Assembly (NCBI GenBank): GCA_041395745.1
Contig: JAWKZV010000001.1
Coordinates: 620,001-684,000 of the forward strand
DNA length: 64,000 nt
Reading direction: 5' to 3'
Source of the DNA: Porticoccus sp041395745
GTDB taxonomy: Bacteria > Pseudomonadota > Gammaproteobacteria > Pseudomonadales > Porticoccaceae
Shown here: positions 42,537 through 51,222 of the stretch, piece by piece
How the letters are laid out: each line of letters opens with the position of its first letter
Numbering within the stretch: position 1 is the first letter of the stretch
Made by a program: the position numbers and the translations under genes
Notes under the pieces: generated by a model
The model's database searches: none
What the model saw: the letters and a program-made list of their open reading frames with translations, nothing else
Told to the model about the DNA's origin: nothing

Positions 42537-44184
42537 AGACGCTCTCCTTGAAGGGGTCGAGGCCGATGCGGCGATAGGTGTCAATAAACAGCTCATCGCC
42601 CAGGCGGTTGGTTACATAAACATCGAGGATTTTGCCGATAATGTCGGGCATTTCCTCGCGACCGAATGAGGGGCCAAGCACATTGCCCAGCGTGGCGGCG
42701 TTATCGGCACTGCCACCGAGTTGAACCTGGTAGAACTCTTCGCCTTTCTTGTCGACTCCGAGGATGCCGATATTGCCCACATGGTGGTGGCCACAGGCAT
42801 TCATACAGCCGGAGATGTTCAGGGTCAGGTCACCCAGGTCGTAGACATAGTCCATATCGTCAAAGCGGCGTTGAATCGCTTCGGCGACCGGAATGGACTT
42901 GGCATTGGCCAGGGAGCAGAAATCGCCGCCGGGGCAGCAGATCAGATCTGTCAGCGTACCGATGTTGGGTGTGGCGAAGCCGGCGACCTTGGCCTCTTGC
43001 CAGAGGGCAAAGAGGTCAGATTTTTTGACGTCGGCCAATACCAGGTTCTGGCTGTGAGTAGCGCGGATTTCACCAAAGGAATAGCGGTCGGCCAGATCGG
43101 CGATGATTTCCAGCTGGTTGTCAGTGACGTCTCCCGGGGCAACACCGGTGGGTTTCAGTGACAAATTGACGATCCGGTAGCCGGCCACCCGGTGATCCAG
43201 GGTATTGCGCTCCAGCCACTTGGCGAAAGCCTTGTTGTCTGCCGCCTGGGCAGAGAGGCTTTGTTCGGCGGCATTCTCATCCAGAGACTCATAGGCCGGT
43301 GCCGTAAAGAACTGTTTCACCCGATCCACTTCTTCCTGGGGCAGAGTGCAGGGGCCACCTTCGATATGTGACCACTCTTCTTCCACTTTCTGGGCAAAGA
43401 CTTCCGGCGTCCAGGCCCGCACCAGGATTTTGATGCGCGCCTTGTATTTGTTGTCGCGGTTGCCATAGCGGTTGTAGACGCGAACGATGGCGTCCAGGTA
43501 GCCGAGAATGTGCTGCCAGGGCAGAAATTCACGAATCACACTACCAATCACAGGGGTGCGGCCGAGACCGCCGCCAACCAGTACCTTGAAGCCCAGTTCG
43601 CCGGCTTCATTGCGCACCAGCTGCAAGCCGATATCGTGTATCAGAATGGCGGCACGATCGCTTTCGGAACCGCACACGGCGATTTTGAATTTGCGGGGAA
43701 GGTAGGCAAATTCCGGATGGAATGTGGACCACTGACGCAGAATTTCACACCAGGGACGGGGGTCTTCCACCTCGTCTCCGATGACGCCGGCGTACTGGTC
43801 AGAAGTAATATTGCGGATACAGTTGCCGCTGGTCTGCACCGCGTGCATCTGCACCTGGGCCAGTTCCGCAAGGATATCCGGCACTTCCTCCAGCTGGGGC
43901 CAGTTGAACTGGATATTCTGGCGGGTGGTGATATGGCAGTAACCCTTGTCGTAGTGACGGGCAATGTGAGCCAGCTTGCGGAACTGCGTGGAGTTCAACA
44001 GTCCGTAAGGGACAGCAATGCGCAGCATCGGTGCCAGACGCTGGATGTAAAGTCCGTTTTGCAGACGCAGGGGCAGGAATTCCTCGTTGGTCAATTCCCC
44101 GGCCAAGTAGCGATCTGTCTGACCGCGAAACTGGGCTACCCGCTCCTCAATGATTTTCTGGTCGGTTTCGGTATAACGGTACAT
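42520..44184 (-). CDS. cysI: Assimilatory sulfite (nitrite/sulfite) reductase hemoprotein
   Basis: 554-residue siroheme/4Fe-4S reductase. It begins MYRYTETDQKIIEERVAQFR and shows the two ferredoxin-like half domains (RIAVPYGLLN, HITTRQNIQFNWP) and TSGNCIRNITSDQYAG. The cysteine ligands of the coupled cluster are in CCPGGDFCSLAN and NISGCMNACGHHHVGNIG. It reduces sulfite to sulfide by six electrons for cysteine synthesis. The partner protein in pseudomonads is ferredoxin or an unidentified donor and not the E. coli CysJ, and no cysJ is seen here. The DUF934 gene overlaps its end. Confidence 0.93.
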   Translation of the reverse strand: MYRYTETDQKIIEERVAQFRGQTDRYLAGELTNEEFLPLRLQNGLYIQRLAPMLRIAVPYGLLNSTQFRKLAHIARHYDKGYCHITTRQNIQFNWPQLEEVPDILAELAQVQMHAVQTSGNCIRNITSDQYAGVIGDEVEDPRPWCEILRQWSTFHPEFAYLPRKFKIAVCGSESDRAAILIHDIGLQLVRNEAGELGFKVLVGGGLGRTPVIGSVIREFLPWQHILGYLDAIVRVYNRYGNRDNKYKARIKILVRAWTPEVFAQKVEEEWSHIEGGPCTLPQEEVDRVKQFFTAPAYESLDENAAEQSLSAQAADNKAFAKWLERNTLDHRVAGYRIVNLSLKPTGVAPGDVTDNQLEIIADLADRYSFGEIRATHSQNLVLADVKKSDLFALWQEAKVAGFATPNIGTLTDLICCPGGDFCSLANAKSIPVAEAIQRRFDDMDYVYDLGDLTLNISGCMNACGHHHVGNIGILGVDKKGEEFYQVQLGGSADNAATLGNVLGPSFGREEMPDIIGKILDVYVTNRLGDELFIDTYRRIGLDPFKESVYAKNH

Positions 44185-44423
44185 AACTTCAGCAATGTCT
44201 CATGCGCCAAATGGCAGAAAGGCGCGAATTCTACAGGGTAACACCCCGTCTGTCAGTCGGAGGGGGATGATAGCGTCAGCTTTTATAGTTTTGAAAAACT
44301 TTTTCTCTCTAAACGGTTTATCTTTGGGAATATGGCCACTTTCAGATGCCGATGGAGAGGACATCCAGTAGGGTTGTTGTTACAATGCCGACCGCCGTTT
44401 GTCCAGCCATGAGGTGAAGAACA

Positions 44424-44555
44424 ATGAACAATGAAGTAGATGCCGTAATCGAGGCGGAAAAGAATGCTGGCGATGCCCGTGCCGATGCTTATGCAGCCAT
44501 CGCTACGGTATGCCTGCTGGTCGGAACTGTCATCTTTTGGTTGAGCAACCAATAA
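44424..44555 (+). CDS. 43-residue single-span membrane protein
   Basis: Short gene of 43 codons with a strong GAGGTGA ribosome site and a clear terminator 20 bases after its stop. The product begins with a charged helix (NNEVDAVIEAEKNAGDARADA), then a membrane segment (ATVCLLVGTVIFWL) and ends SNQ. It is not recognised by name. Coding is supported by the ribosome site, a coherent helix-then-span plan and its own terminator. It sits opposite the DUF2970 gene across a bidirectional terminator. Confidence 0.6.
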   Translation: MNNEVDAVIEAEKNAGDARADAYAAIATVCLLVGTVIFWLSNQ

Positions 44556-44572
44556 GATTGATGCTCTGACGC

Positions 44573-44602
44573 AAAAAAGGCGGCCACAGGCCGCCTTTTT
44601 TA
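44573..44602. terminator. Bidirectional terminator
   Basis: GGCGGCC/GGCCGCC seven-base stem with loop ACA, flanked by six A on the left and six T on the right. It serves the small plus-strand gene and the minus-strand metH/DUF2970 unit. Confidence 0.92.
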
Positions 44603-44624
44603 TTGCTTGTTGCAGCTGCAGTCC

Positions 44625-44843
44625 CTACATGCCGCGACTTTGCAGCACCATTCTCACCACGGTGATAACGGTGAAAATGAACGCCACGGTAAAAATGAGG
44701 CCAGCTACGACGTAGGCCATAAAATTACCGTGTTTGAAATCCCGTTCGCGATTCTTGTTGCTCTGTACACCGATAAATGCAGCCAGGGTGCTGAGAACAA
44801 TCTGCCAGAAACCGGGTTTTTTTTCCTTTTCTGCGTCACTCAT
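44625..44843 (-). CDS. DUF2970 small membrane protein
   Basis: 72 residues: a charged N-terminus (SDAEKEKKPGFWQIVLSTLAAFIGVQSNKNRERDF), then a membrane span (AYVVAGLIFTVAFIFTVITVV). The FWQ...SxLAAFxGVQS...RDF pattern is the DUF2970 hallmark. The function is unknown. It starts at ATG 44843, immediately after the metH stop (44846), so it is expressed from the metH transcript; an alternative TTG at 44849 would overlap it. Confidence 0.85.
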   Translation of the reverse strand: MSDAEKEKKPGFWQIVLSTLAAFIGVQSNKNRERDFKHGNFMAYVVAGLIFTVAFIFTVITVVRMVLQSRGM

Positions 44844-44845
44844 GA

Positions 44846-47800
44846 TCAATCTTCCAGAATCGGGCTGAGCCAGCGTTCCAGTTCTTCGACAGGAATACCT
44901 TTGCGCCCAGCAAGGTGTTCGAGTTGGTCCCTTTGTATTTTACCGGTATTGAAATATTTTGCCTGCGGGTGCGAAAAATACAGGCCGCTGACGGAGGCGG
45001 CCGGCAGCATGGCAAAACTCTCGGTGAGAGAGATACCGGTATTGCCGGTGACATCAAGCAGCTGGAACAGGGTTTCCTTTTCGCTGTGGTCCGGGCAGGC
45101 GGGATAGCCGGGTGCGGGGCGGATGCCTCGGTACTCCTCGCGTATCAGCGCTTCGTTGTCCAGTGATTCATCCGTTGCGTAACCCCAGAACTCCTTGCGA
45201 ATCCGCTGGTGTAGCTCCTCCGCATAGGCTTCTGCCAGACGATCAGCGAGAGCTTTCACCATGATGCTATTGTAGTCGTCGCCCGTGTCCTCATAGGCTT
45301 TTGCCACCCGATCCGCATGAATGCCGGCAGTGACAGCAAAGGCACCCACATAGTCCGCCACGCCGCTGTCTTTCGGGGCAACGTAGTCCGCCAGCGACAT
45401 CAGTTCTTCCCCGGCTCCGAGTTTGCGTGTCTGCTGACGAATCTGGTGCAGGGTACCCAGCACTTCACTGCGGGATTCGTCTGCATAGATCTCAATGTCG
45501 TCGCCATTGACTGTATTGGCCGGCCACAGGGCAAATACTCCCTGGGCTTTGATCAGCTTTTCATCCACCAGCTTTTTCAACATGCCCTGGGCATCCCGGA
45601 ACAGGTTGCGCGCTGCTTCGCCCACTTTTTTGTCTTCGAGGATTTTCGGGTACTTGCCCGCCAGGCCCCAGGTGATGAAGAACGGAGTCCAGTCGATCAG
45701 CTCGATCAGTCTTTCCAGAGGATAGTCGTCCAGCAATTGCACGCCGAGTACGGCCGGTCGGGTGGGTTGATACTGCTGCCAGTCAGTTTGAAGTCCGGCC
45801 TTTTTGGCCTCTGCGTAGGGCAGGGTGGTGCCCTTCGGTTTGCGATTGGCAGTGCGCTGGCGCACCTGCTCGTATTCCAATTGAATTTCTGTCACAAAGG
45901 CGTCGCGCAGTTCCTTGCTCAACAGTTTGCTGGCCACGCCCACTGCCCGTGAGGCATCCGGAACGTACACTGTCTGGTTGCGCTTGAACTTGGGGTCGAT
46001 CTTCACTGCCGTGTGGGCCTTGGAGGTGGTGGCGCCACCGATCAGCAGCGGGAAATTCAGCTGCTGCCGTTCCATCTCGCTGGCGATGTGCACCATCTCG
46101 TCGAGGGACGGGGTAATCAGCCCGGACAGACCGATGATATCCACCTTCTCGGCCACGGCGGTGTGGAGGATTTTCTCCGCGGGTACCATCACACCTAGGT
46201 CGATCACCTCGTAGTTGTTGCAGCGCAGTACTACCCCGACGATATTCTTGCCGATGTCGTGGACGTCGCCTTTTACTGTGGCCATCAGGATCTTGCCGTT
46301 GGCCTCGGCACCTTCTTCTTTTTCGGCCTCAATAAAGGGCTGCAGATAGGCCACCGCCTGCTTCATCACCCGGGCGGATTTCACCACCTGGGGCAGGAAC
46401 ATCTTGCCTTCGCTGAAGAGGTCGCCAACCACGTTCATGCCGTCCATCAGTGGGCCTTCGATCACGTGCAGCGGACGTTCCGCCTGCTGTCGGGCCGCTT
46501 CGGTATCTTCCTCGATATAGCTGGTGATGCCTTTGACCAGGGCGTGCTCCAGTCGCTTGGCTACCGGCCAGCTGCGCCACTCCAGATCTTCTTTCTTCTC
46601 CTCTGTACCATCGCCGCGGTATTTCTCGGCGATGCTGAGCAGGTTTTCAGTGGCGTCCGAGTGGCGGTTGAGGATCACATCCTCGACTCTCCCCCGCAGT
46701 TCTTCCGGCAGATCACTGTATACCGCCAGCTGGCCGGCGTTGACGATGCCCATGCTCAGGCCTGCGCGAATAGCGTGGTAGAGGAACACCGAGTGAATGG
46801 CCTCGCGCACCGGGTTGTTGCCGCGGAACGAGAATGACACGTTGCTGATGCCACCGGAGATCAGCGCATTGGGCAGATTGGTCTTGATCCAGCGGGCCGC
46901 CTCGATAAAGTCGACCGCGTAGTTGTTGTGCTCGTCGATCCCGGTGGCAACGGCAAACACGTTGGGATCGAAAATAATATCCTGGGGTGGGAATCCGACC
47001 TGGTTGACCAGGATGTCGTAGCTGCGACGGCAGATCTGCTGGCGACGTGCCAGGTTGTCGGCTTGGCCGTCCTCGTCAAAGGCCATTACAACTACCGCAG
47101 CTCCGTAGCGCAGGCACAGTTTGGCCTGCTCGATAAAGGGCCGCTCGCCTTCCTTGAGGCTGATGGAGTTGACCACGCATTTGCCTTGGGCCCACTTCAG
47201 GCCGGCTTCGATGACGTGCCACTTGGAGGAGTCGATCATCAGCGGGATGCGTGAGATATCGGGTTCCGTTGCCACCAGCTTGAGGAAGGTGGTCATTGCC
47301 TCCACTGCATCCAACATGCCCTCGTCCATGTTGACATCAATGACCTGGGCGCCGTCTTCCACCTGCTGGCGTGCAACCTCCAGGGCGGTGGTGTAATCGC
47401 CCTCCAGTACCAGCCGCTTGAAGCGGGCGGAACCGGTGACGTTGCAGCGCTCGCCGACGTTTACAAATAGTGAATCGGCAGTAATGTTGAAGGGTTCTAG
47501 GCCGGACAAGCGACAGGCGGGCTCAATGTCCGGGATCGCACGCACTGGGCATTGAGCCACGGCAGCGGCAATGGCGCGAATGTGTTCCGGGGTAGTACCA
47601 CAGCAGCCGCCAATGATGTTCACCAGGCCACTGGTGGCGAATTCACCGACGATGGCGGCCATTTCTGCAGCACTCTCGTCGTACTCGCCGAACTCGTTTG
47701 GCAGTCCCGCGTTGGGGTGGGCGCTGACCAGGGTGTTGGCTACCCGTGATAACTCTTCGATGTGCGGTCGCAGCTCCTTGGCGCCGAGGGCACAATTCAG

Positions 47801-48547
47801 ACCGATGGAAAAGGGTCTGGCGTGGGACAGGGAGTTCCAGAAAGCCTCTGGCGTCTGGCCAGACAGGGTGCGTCCGCTGGCATCGGTGATGGTCCCTGAA
47901 ATCATGATCGGGAGGCTGATTTCGAGATTGTCGAACACGGTTTGTACCGCGAACACCGCCGCTTTGGCATTTAGGGTATCGAAAATGGTTTCGATGAGAA
48001 TGATGTCGGCACCGCCGGCGATCAGTCCCTCGGTGGCGTCCATATAGGTTTCCACCAGCTCGTCGAAACTGGTATTGCGGGCACCGGGATCGTTGACGTC
48101 CGGGGAAATGGACAGGGTGCGGCTGGTCGGACCGAGCACACCTGCCACCCAGCGCGGGCGATCGGCGGTTGCCACGGCATCACAGGCCTCACGGGCAATG
48201 CGTGCGCCGGCTTCATTCAGCTCCCGCACCAGTGATTCCATACCGTAGTCCGCCATGGATACGGTGGTGGAATTGAAGGTGTTGGTCTCAATGATATCGG
48301 CACCTGCATCCAGGTAGGCGCGATGAATCCCCTTGATAGCTTCCGGCTGGGTCAGGGACAGCAGGTCATTATTGCCTGCCAGATCCTGCCCCCAATGGGC
48401 AAAACGCTCGCCACGATAATCCGCCTCGCCAAAACGGTGAGACTGGATCATTGTGCCCATAGCGCCATCCAGTATCAGGATACGTTGGCTGGCGGCTTTA
48501 TACAGGGCATCGATTCGGGCTTGCAGAGTATTCAAGGTGGTTTCCAT
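44846..48547 (-). CDS. metH: Cobalamin-dependent methionine synthase
   Basis: 1233 residues, complete four-module MetH. The homocysteine domain has the zinc cysteines in GLNCALG and GGCCGTTPEH. The methyl-folate domain has FVNVGERCNVTGSARF and QVIDVNMDEGMLDA. The B12 domain has KGDVHDIGKNIVGVVLRCN, with the cobalt-binding histidine, plus LGVMVPAEKIL. The C-terminal AdoMet activation domain (about 900-1233) has RPAPGYPACPDHSEK. It remethylates homocysteine using methyl-tetrahydrofolate. ATG at 48547 matches the family start; the frame stays open to 48679 but those residues are not family-like. I saw no cobalamin or SAH riboswitch in the leader. Confidence 0.97.
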   Translation of the reverse strand: METTLNTLQARIDALYKAASQRILILDGAMGTMIQSHRFGEADYRGERFAHWGQDLAGNNDLLSLTQPEAIKGIHRAYLDAGADIIETNTFNSTTVSMADYGMESLVRELNEAGARIAREACDAVATADRPRWVAGVLGPTSRTLSISPDVNDPGARNTSFDELVETYMDATEGLIAGGADIILIETIFDTLNAKAAVFAVQTVFDNLEISLPIMISGTITDASGRTLSGQTPEAFWNSLSHARPFSIGLNCALGAKELRPHIEELSRVANTLVSAHPNAGLPNEFGEYDESAAEMAAIVGEFATSGLVNIIGGCCGTTPEHIRAIAAAVAQCPVRAIPDIEPACRLSGLEPFNITADSLFVNVGERCNVTGSARFKRLVLEGDYTTALEVARQQVEDGAQVIDVNMDEGMLDAVEAMTTFLKLVATEPDISRIPLMIDSSKWHVIEAGLKWAQGKCVVNSISLKEGERPFIEQAKLCLRYGAAVVVMAFDEDGQADNLARRQQICRRSYDILVNQVGFPPQDIIFDPNVFAVATGIDEHNNYAVDFIEAARWIKTNLPNALISGGISNVSFSFRGNNPVREAIHSVFLYHAIRAGLSMGIVNAGQLAVYSDLPEELRGRVEDVILNRHSDATENLLSIAEKYRGDGTEEKKEDLEWRSWPVAKRLEHALVKGITSYIEEDTEAARQQAERPLHVIEGPLMDGMNVVGDLFSEGKMFLPQVVKSARVMKQAVAYLQPFIEAEKEEGAEANGKILMATVKGDVHDIGKNIVGVVLRCNNYEVIDLGVMVPAEKILHTAVAEKVDIIGLSGLITPSLDEMVHIASEMERQQLNFPLLIGGATTSKAHTAVKIDPKFKRNQTVYVPDASRAVGVASKLLSKELRDAFVTEIQLEYEQVRQRTANRKPKGTTLPYAEAKKAGLQTDWQQYQPTRPAVLGVQLLDDYPLERLIELIDWTPFFITWGLAGKYPKILEDKKVGEAARNLFRDAQGMLKKLVDEKLIKAQGVFALWPANTVNGDDIEIYADESRSEVLGTLHQIRQQTRKLGAGEELMSLADYVAPKDSGVADYVGAFAVTAGIHADRVAKAYEDTGDDYNSIMVKALADRLAEAYAEELHQRIRKEFWGYATDESLDNEALIREEYRGIRPAPGYPACPDHSEKETLFQLLDVTGNTGISLTESFAMLPAASVSGLYFSHPQAKYFNTGKIQRDQLEHLAGRKGIPVEELERWLSPILED

Positions 48548-48673
48548 CTTGCTGGGACTGGAGAAAGGGGCGCATTCTAACAGAGTTTGCCGTGATTGCT
48601 GAGGATCGCTACGGCTCCTGGGGTGAGAGAAAAACGCCCCTGACGATTGTCGCTGCCTCACAAGGCTGCTAGA

Positions 48674-48698
48674 ATACATGACTAATTTAGTCAGGTAT
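48674..48698. promoter_or_regulatory. Putative IscR type-1 binding site
   Basis: A 25-base site with outer ATAC...GTAT and inner GACTAATTTAGTC. Compared from memory with the E. coli IscR type-1 consensus (ATA, S, YY, GACT, R, WWW, Y, AGTC, RR, S, TAT), 24 of 25 positions agree; only one Y is A. It lies 18 bases before the nfuA ATG and also overlaps the probable metH promoter region. IscR with a 2Fe-2S cluster represses such sites in E. coli. Confidence 0.75.
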
Positions 48699-48716
48699 AG
48701 AAATCAGGTAGTTTTC

Positions 48717-49298
48717 ATGCTCAATATCACCATCACCGAGTCTGCTCAGAGTTACCTCGCCGGCCTGTTGGCCAAACAGGATTGCGAGGGCATCGGTATT
48801 CGCATGTTTGTGACCGATCCTGGTACGCCCAAGGCGGAAACCTGTATCGCCTACTGTCGTCCCGGCGAAGAGCAGGAAAATGACCTGATAGTGGAGATGG
48901 AGAGCTTCAAAGCCTTTTTTGAGCATCGCAGTCTGCCATTTCTCGAAGATGCCAAAGTCGACTACGCTGATGACAAATTCGGTGGCCAATTGACCATTCG
49001 GGCGCCAAATTCACGTATGCCGCGCGTTACAGATGACAGTCCGATCGAAGACAAGATCAATTACCTACTCTATAACGAGATCAATCCGGGACTTGCCGCC
49101 CACGGCGGTATGATTACCCTGGAAGAAGTGGTCGATGGAGTTGCGGTACTTCGCTTTGGCGGCGGTTGCCAGGGCTGTGGTATGGTAGACGTCACGCTCA
49201 AGGACGGTGTTGAGAAAACCATGCTGGAGAAAATTCCAGAACTGAAGGCGGTGCGGGATGTGACTGACCACTCCGATCGCAGTCAGGCGTACATTTGA
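48717..49298 (+). CDS. nfuA: Fe-S biogenesis protein NfuA
   Basis: 193 residues. The N-terminal half is a degenerate A-type carrier domain (NITITESAQSYLAGLLAKQ, GTPKAETCIAYC). The C-terminal Nfu domain has the cluster-binding CxxC in GGGCQGCGMVDVTLKDGVE. NfuA moves 4Fe-4S clusters to client enzymes under oxidative stress or iron starvation. ATG at 48717 gives the standard N-terminus; the earlier ATG at 48678 lies inside the operator-like palindrome. A near-perfect IscR site directly upstream agrees with IscR control of nfuA in E. coli. Confidence 0.95.
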   Translation: MLNITITESAQSYLAGLLAKQDCEGIGIRMFVTDPGTPKAETCIAYCRPGEEQENDLIVEMESFKAFFEHRSLPFLEDAKVDYADDKFGGQLTIRAPNSRMPRVTDDSPIEDKINYLLYNEINPGLAAHGGMITLEEVVDGVAVLRFGGGCQGCGMVDVTLKDGVEKTMLEKIPELKAVRDVTDHSDRSQAYI

Positions 49299-49396
49299 TT
49301 TAAAAATAATAAACGGGATGTTAGAGAAACAGGGAGGTATACTCGGTCCCACCATTACAAGCATCAGCTGGCTCTTTAAGCCAGAAAGAGGTGTCT

Positions 49397-49982
49397 ATGC
49401 CTAGAGAACCTGAATTTGACCGTACTGAAGTGCTCGATCGGGCGCTTCAGCTATTCTGGTCAGACGGCTATGAAGCCAGCTCCATAAGCAAATTATTGGA
49501 CGTGATGGATCCGCGGCAGTCTCTACGCGTCGTTTGGCGGCAAGAGTGCACTGTATACGGAAGTGCTCGGCCATTACATGACGATGTTGCGCACTGAACT
49601 TTTCGGACCTACCCTGGTGTCTATTGCTGATCCTCAACAGGCGATCAGCAGTTTTTTTCACAAAGCATTCCTGGAACAACAGGACGAGGAGAGGCTCGCC
49701 AACGGCTGTTTGTTTCTGAATGCCATTTCTGCACTGAATAAAACTGAACCTGAGCTGGCAGACAGAGCGATTGATTCGGTTCGGTGGATAAGGGAGTTGA
49801 TGTTATCCCGATTGGTTGAGGCCCAGCAGCTGGGACAAATCAGTACGGACAAGAATCCTGCAGAGCTGGCAGATTACCTGATCGCACTGCTTTCCGGATT
49901 GAGGGCACTATGCAAGACCGGAGCGGATGGTACGACTCTTCAACCGGTCATTGCTACCGGCCTGTCGACGGTATTTTCGTAA
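49397..49982 (+). pseudogene. TetR/AcrR-family regulator, frame broken in the HTH
   Basis: Two frames together make one TetR repressor. The first reads MPREPEFDRTEVLDRALQLF and YEASSISKLLDVMD, a typical HTH start. After the GAT at about 49510 the frame is lost. The family sequence resumes in the next frame with RGSLYASFGGKSALYTEVLG and the C-terminal ligand domain to the stop at 49982. The usual linker is MxINRGSLY, so about five bases are missing (or one is added) at 49508-49513, right in the DNA-recognition helix. As written the repressor cannot bind DNA. A real mutation or a sequence error are both possible. The target gene is not evident; DAHP synthase lies convergently. Confidence 0.8.
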
Positions 49983-50000
49983 AATTAGAAGATCAAATAT

Positions 50001-50029
50001 AAAAAACGGGCCTTATGGCCCGTTTTTTT
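50001..50029. terminator. Bidirectional terminator
   Basis: AAAAAACGGGCC/GGCCCGTTTTTT, a perfect 12-base stem with loop TTAT. It is between the convergent tetR remnant and the DAHP synthase gene and can work in both directions. Confidence 0.93.
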
Positions 50030-50045
50030 GAGTAAAGATCAGTTT

Positions 50046-51110
50046 CTAGCGATTTGGCAGGACTTTTTTCAGTTTGTCCTGCATATCGTGCAGTGCCTGC
50101 TCCGTGGCGTCCCAGCCGATGCAAGCATCGGTAATGGATACACCATACTCCAAGTCTGCCAGATTTTCCGGAATCTTCTGGTTGCCCGGCTTCAGGTTGC
50201 TTTCGACCATGATGCCAATTATGGATTTGTTGCCTTCAAGGATCTGGTTGGTCACGTTCTCCATCACCAGCGGCTGCAGCTCGTGGTTCTTGTTGGAGTT
50301 GGCGTGGCTACAGTCCACCATGATATTGGAGGCAATTCCGGCCTTCGCCAGTTCCTGTTCCGCCAGACTGACACTGACAGAGTCATAGTTGGGCTTGCCG
50401 TCGCCACCGCGCAATACCACGTGGGCATAAGGGTTGCCGGCAGTAGTGATAATGGCCACCGAGCCCTCGGAGTTGATACCCAGGAATCGGTGGGGACTGG
50501 CCACAGACTTGAGTGCGTTGATCGCCACAGTCAGGCTGCCATCGGTACCGTTCTTGAAACCAACCGTGGAGGAAAGGCCTGAGGCCATTTCCCGGTGGGT
50601 CTGGGATTCGGTGGTGCGGGCGCCAATGGCGGACCATGAAATCAGGTCTTGCATGTACTGGGGGGAAATCGGATCCAGTGCCTCGGTGGCGGTGGGCAAT
50701 CCCATTTCTGCGATATCCAGCAGCAGCTTGCGACCCACGTGCAGGCCCTCGGAAATCTTGAACGAGTCGTTCATATAGGGGTCGTTGATCAGGCCTTTCC
50801 AGCCGGTGGTGGTACGAGGCTTCTCGAAATAGACCCGCATCACGATAAACAGCGTGTCGCTGACTTCATCCGCCAGCTTTTTCAGGCGTGCAGCGTAATC
50901 CTTGGCAGCTTCCACATCGTGAATGGAGCAGGGACCCACCACTACCAGCAGACGGTGGTCTTTGCGGTCCAGGATATTCTGAATGGTGATACGGCCCTCG
51001 GTGATTGTCTTGCGGGCGGCATCGGTAATCGGCAGTTCCTGTTTCAGGTCCCGCGGGGTGATCAACACATCCTGGGAGAGGATGTTGATATTTTCAACAG
51101 CTTTAGTCAT
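50046..51110 (-). CDS. 3-deoxy-7-phosphoheptulonate synthase (class I DAHP synthase)
   Basis: 354 residues, AroF/G/H class. It joins phosphoenolpyruvate and erythrose-4-phosphate as the first step to aromatic amino acids. Motifs: VVGPCSIHDVEAAKDYAARL, MRVYFEKPRTTTGWKGLINDP, GARTTESQTHREMASGLS, VVLRGGDGKPNYD and VDCSHANSNK, which together hold the metal and substrate sites. Which amino acid inhibits it cannot be decided by eye. No other aro gene is near. The ATG is 112 bases beyond the AddA-like gene's end on the same strand. Confidence 0.93.
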   Translation of the reverse strand: MTKAVENINILSQDVLITPRDLKQELPITDAARKTITEGRITIQNILDRKDHRLLVVVGPCSIHDVEAAKDYAARLKKLADEVSDTLFIVMRVYFEKPRTTTGWKGLINDPYMNDSFKISEGLHVGRKLLLDIAEMGLPTATEALDPISPQYMQDLISWSAIGARTTESQTHREMASGLSSTVGFKNGTDGSLTVAINALKSVASPHRFLGINSEGSVAIITTAGNPYAHVVLRGGDGKPNYDSVSVSLAEQELAKAGIASNIMVDCSHANSNKNHELQPLVMENVTNQILEGNKSIIGIMVESNLKPGNQKIPENLADLEYGVSITDACIGWDATEQALHDMQDKLKKVLPNR

Positions 51111-51222
51111 TTCTGTACCGGATAATTCGTTTTATACCTGTTGGGCCGGGCATTCTACATGAAATTCCCGGAAACGTGGCAGTAGCCCGTGTATCAGGGC
51201 CATAGCCACAGTCAATATGCCA

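Noticed and set aside
42537..42596. 20-codon N-terminal extension of the DUF934 protein
   Set aside because: It overlaps cysI in another frame and the conserved N-terminus begins at 42536.
48548..48670. Possible SAH or cobalamin riboswitch in the metH leader
   Set aside because: The leader lacks the B12 box and the SAH-motif core; only short imperfect stems such as GGGGCG/CACCCC are visible.
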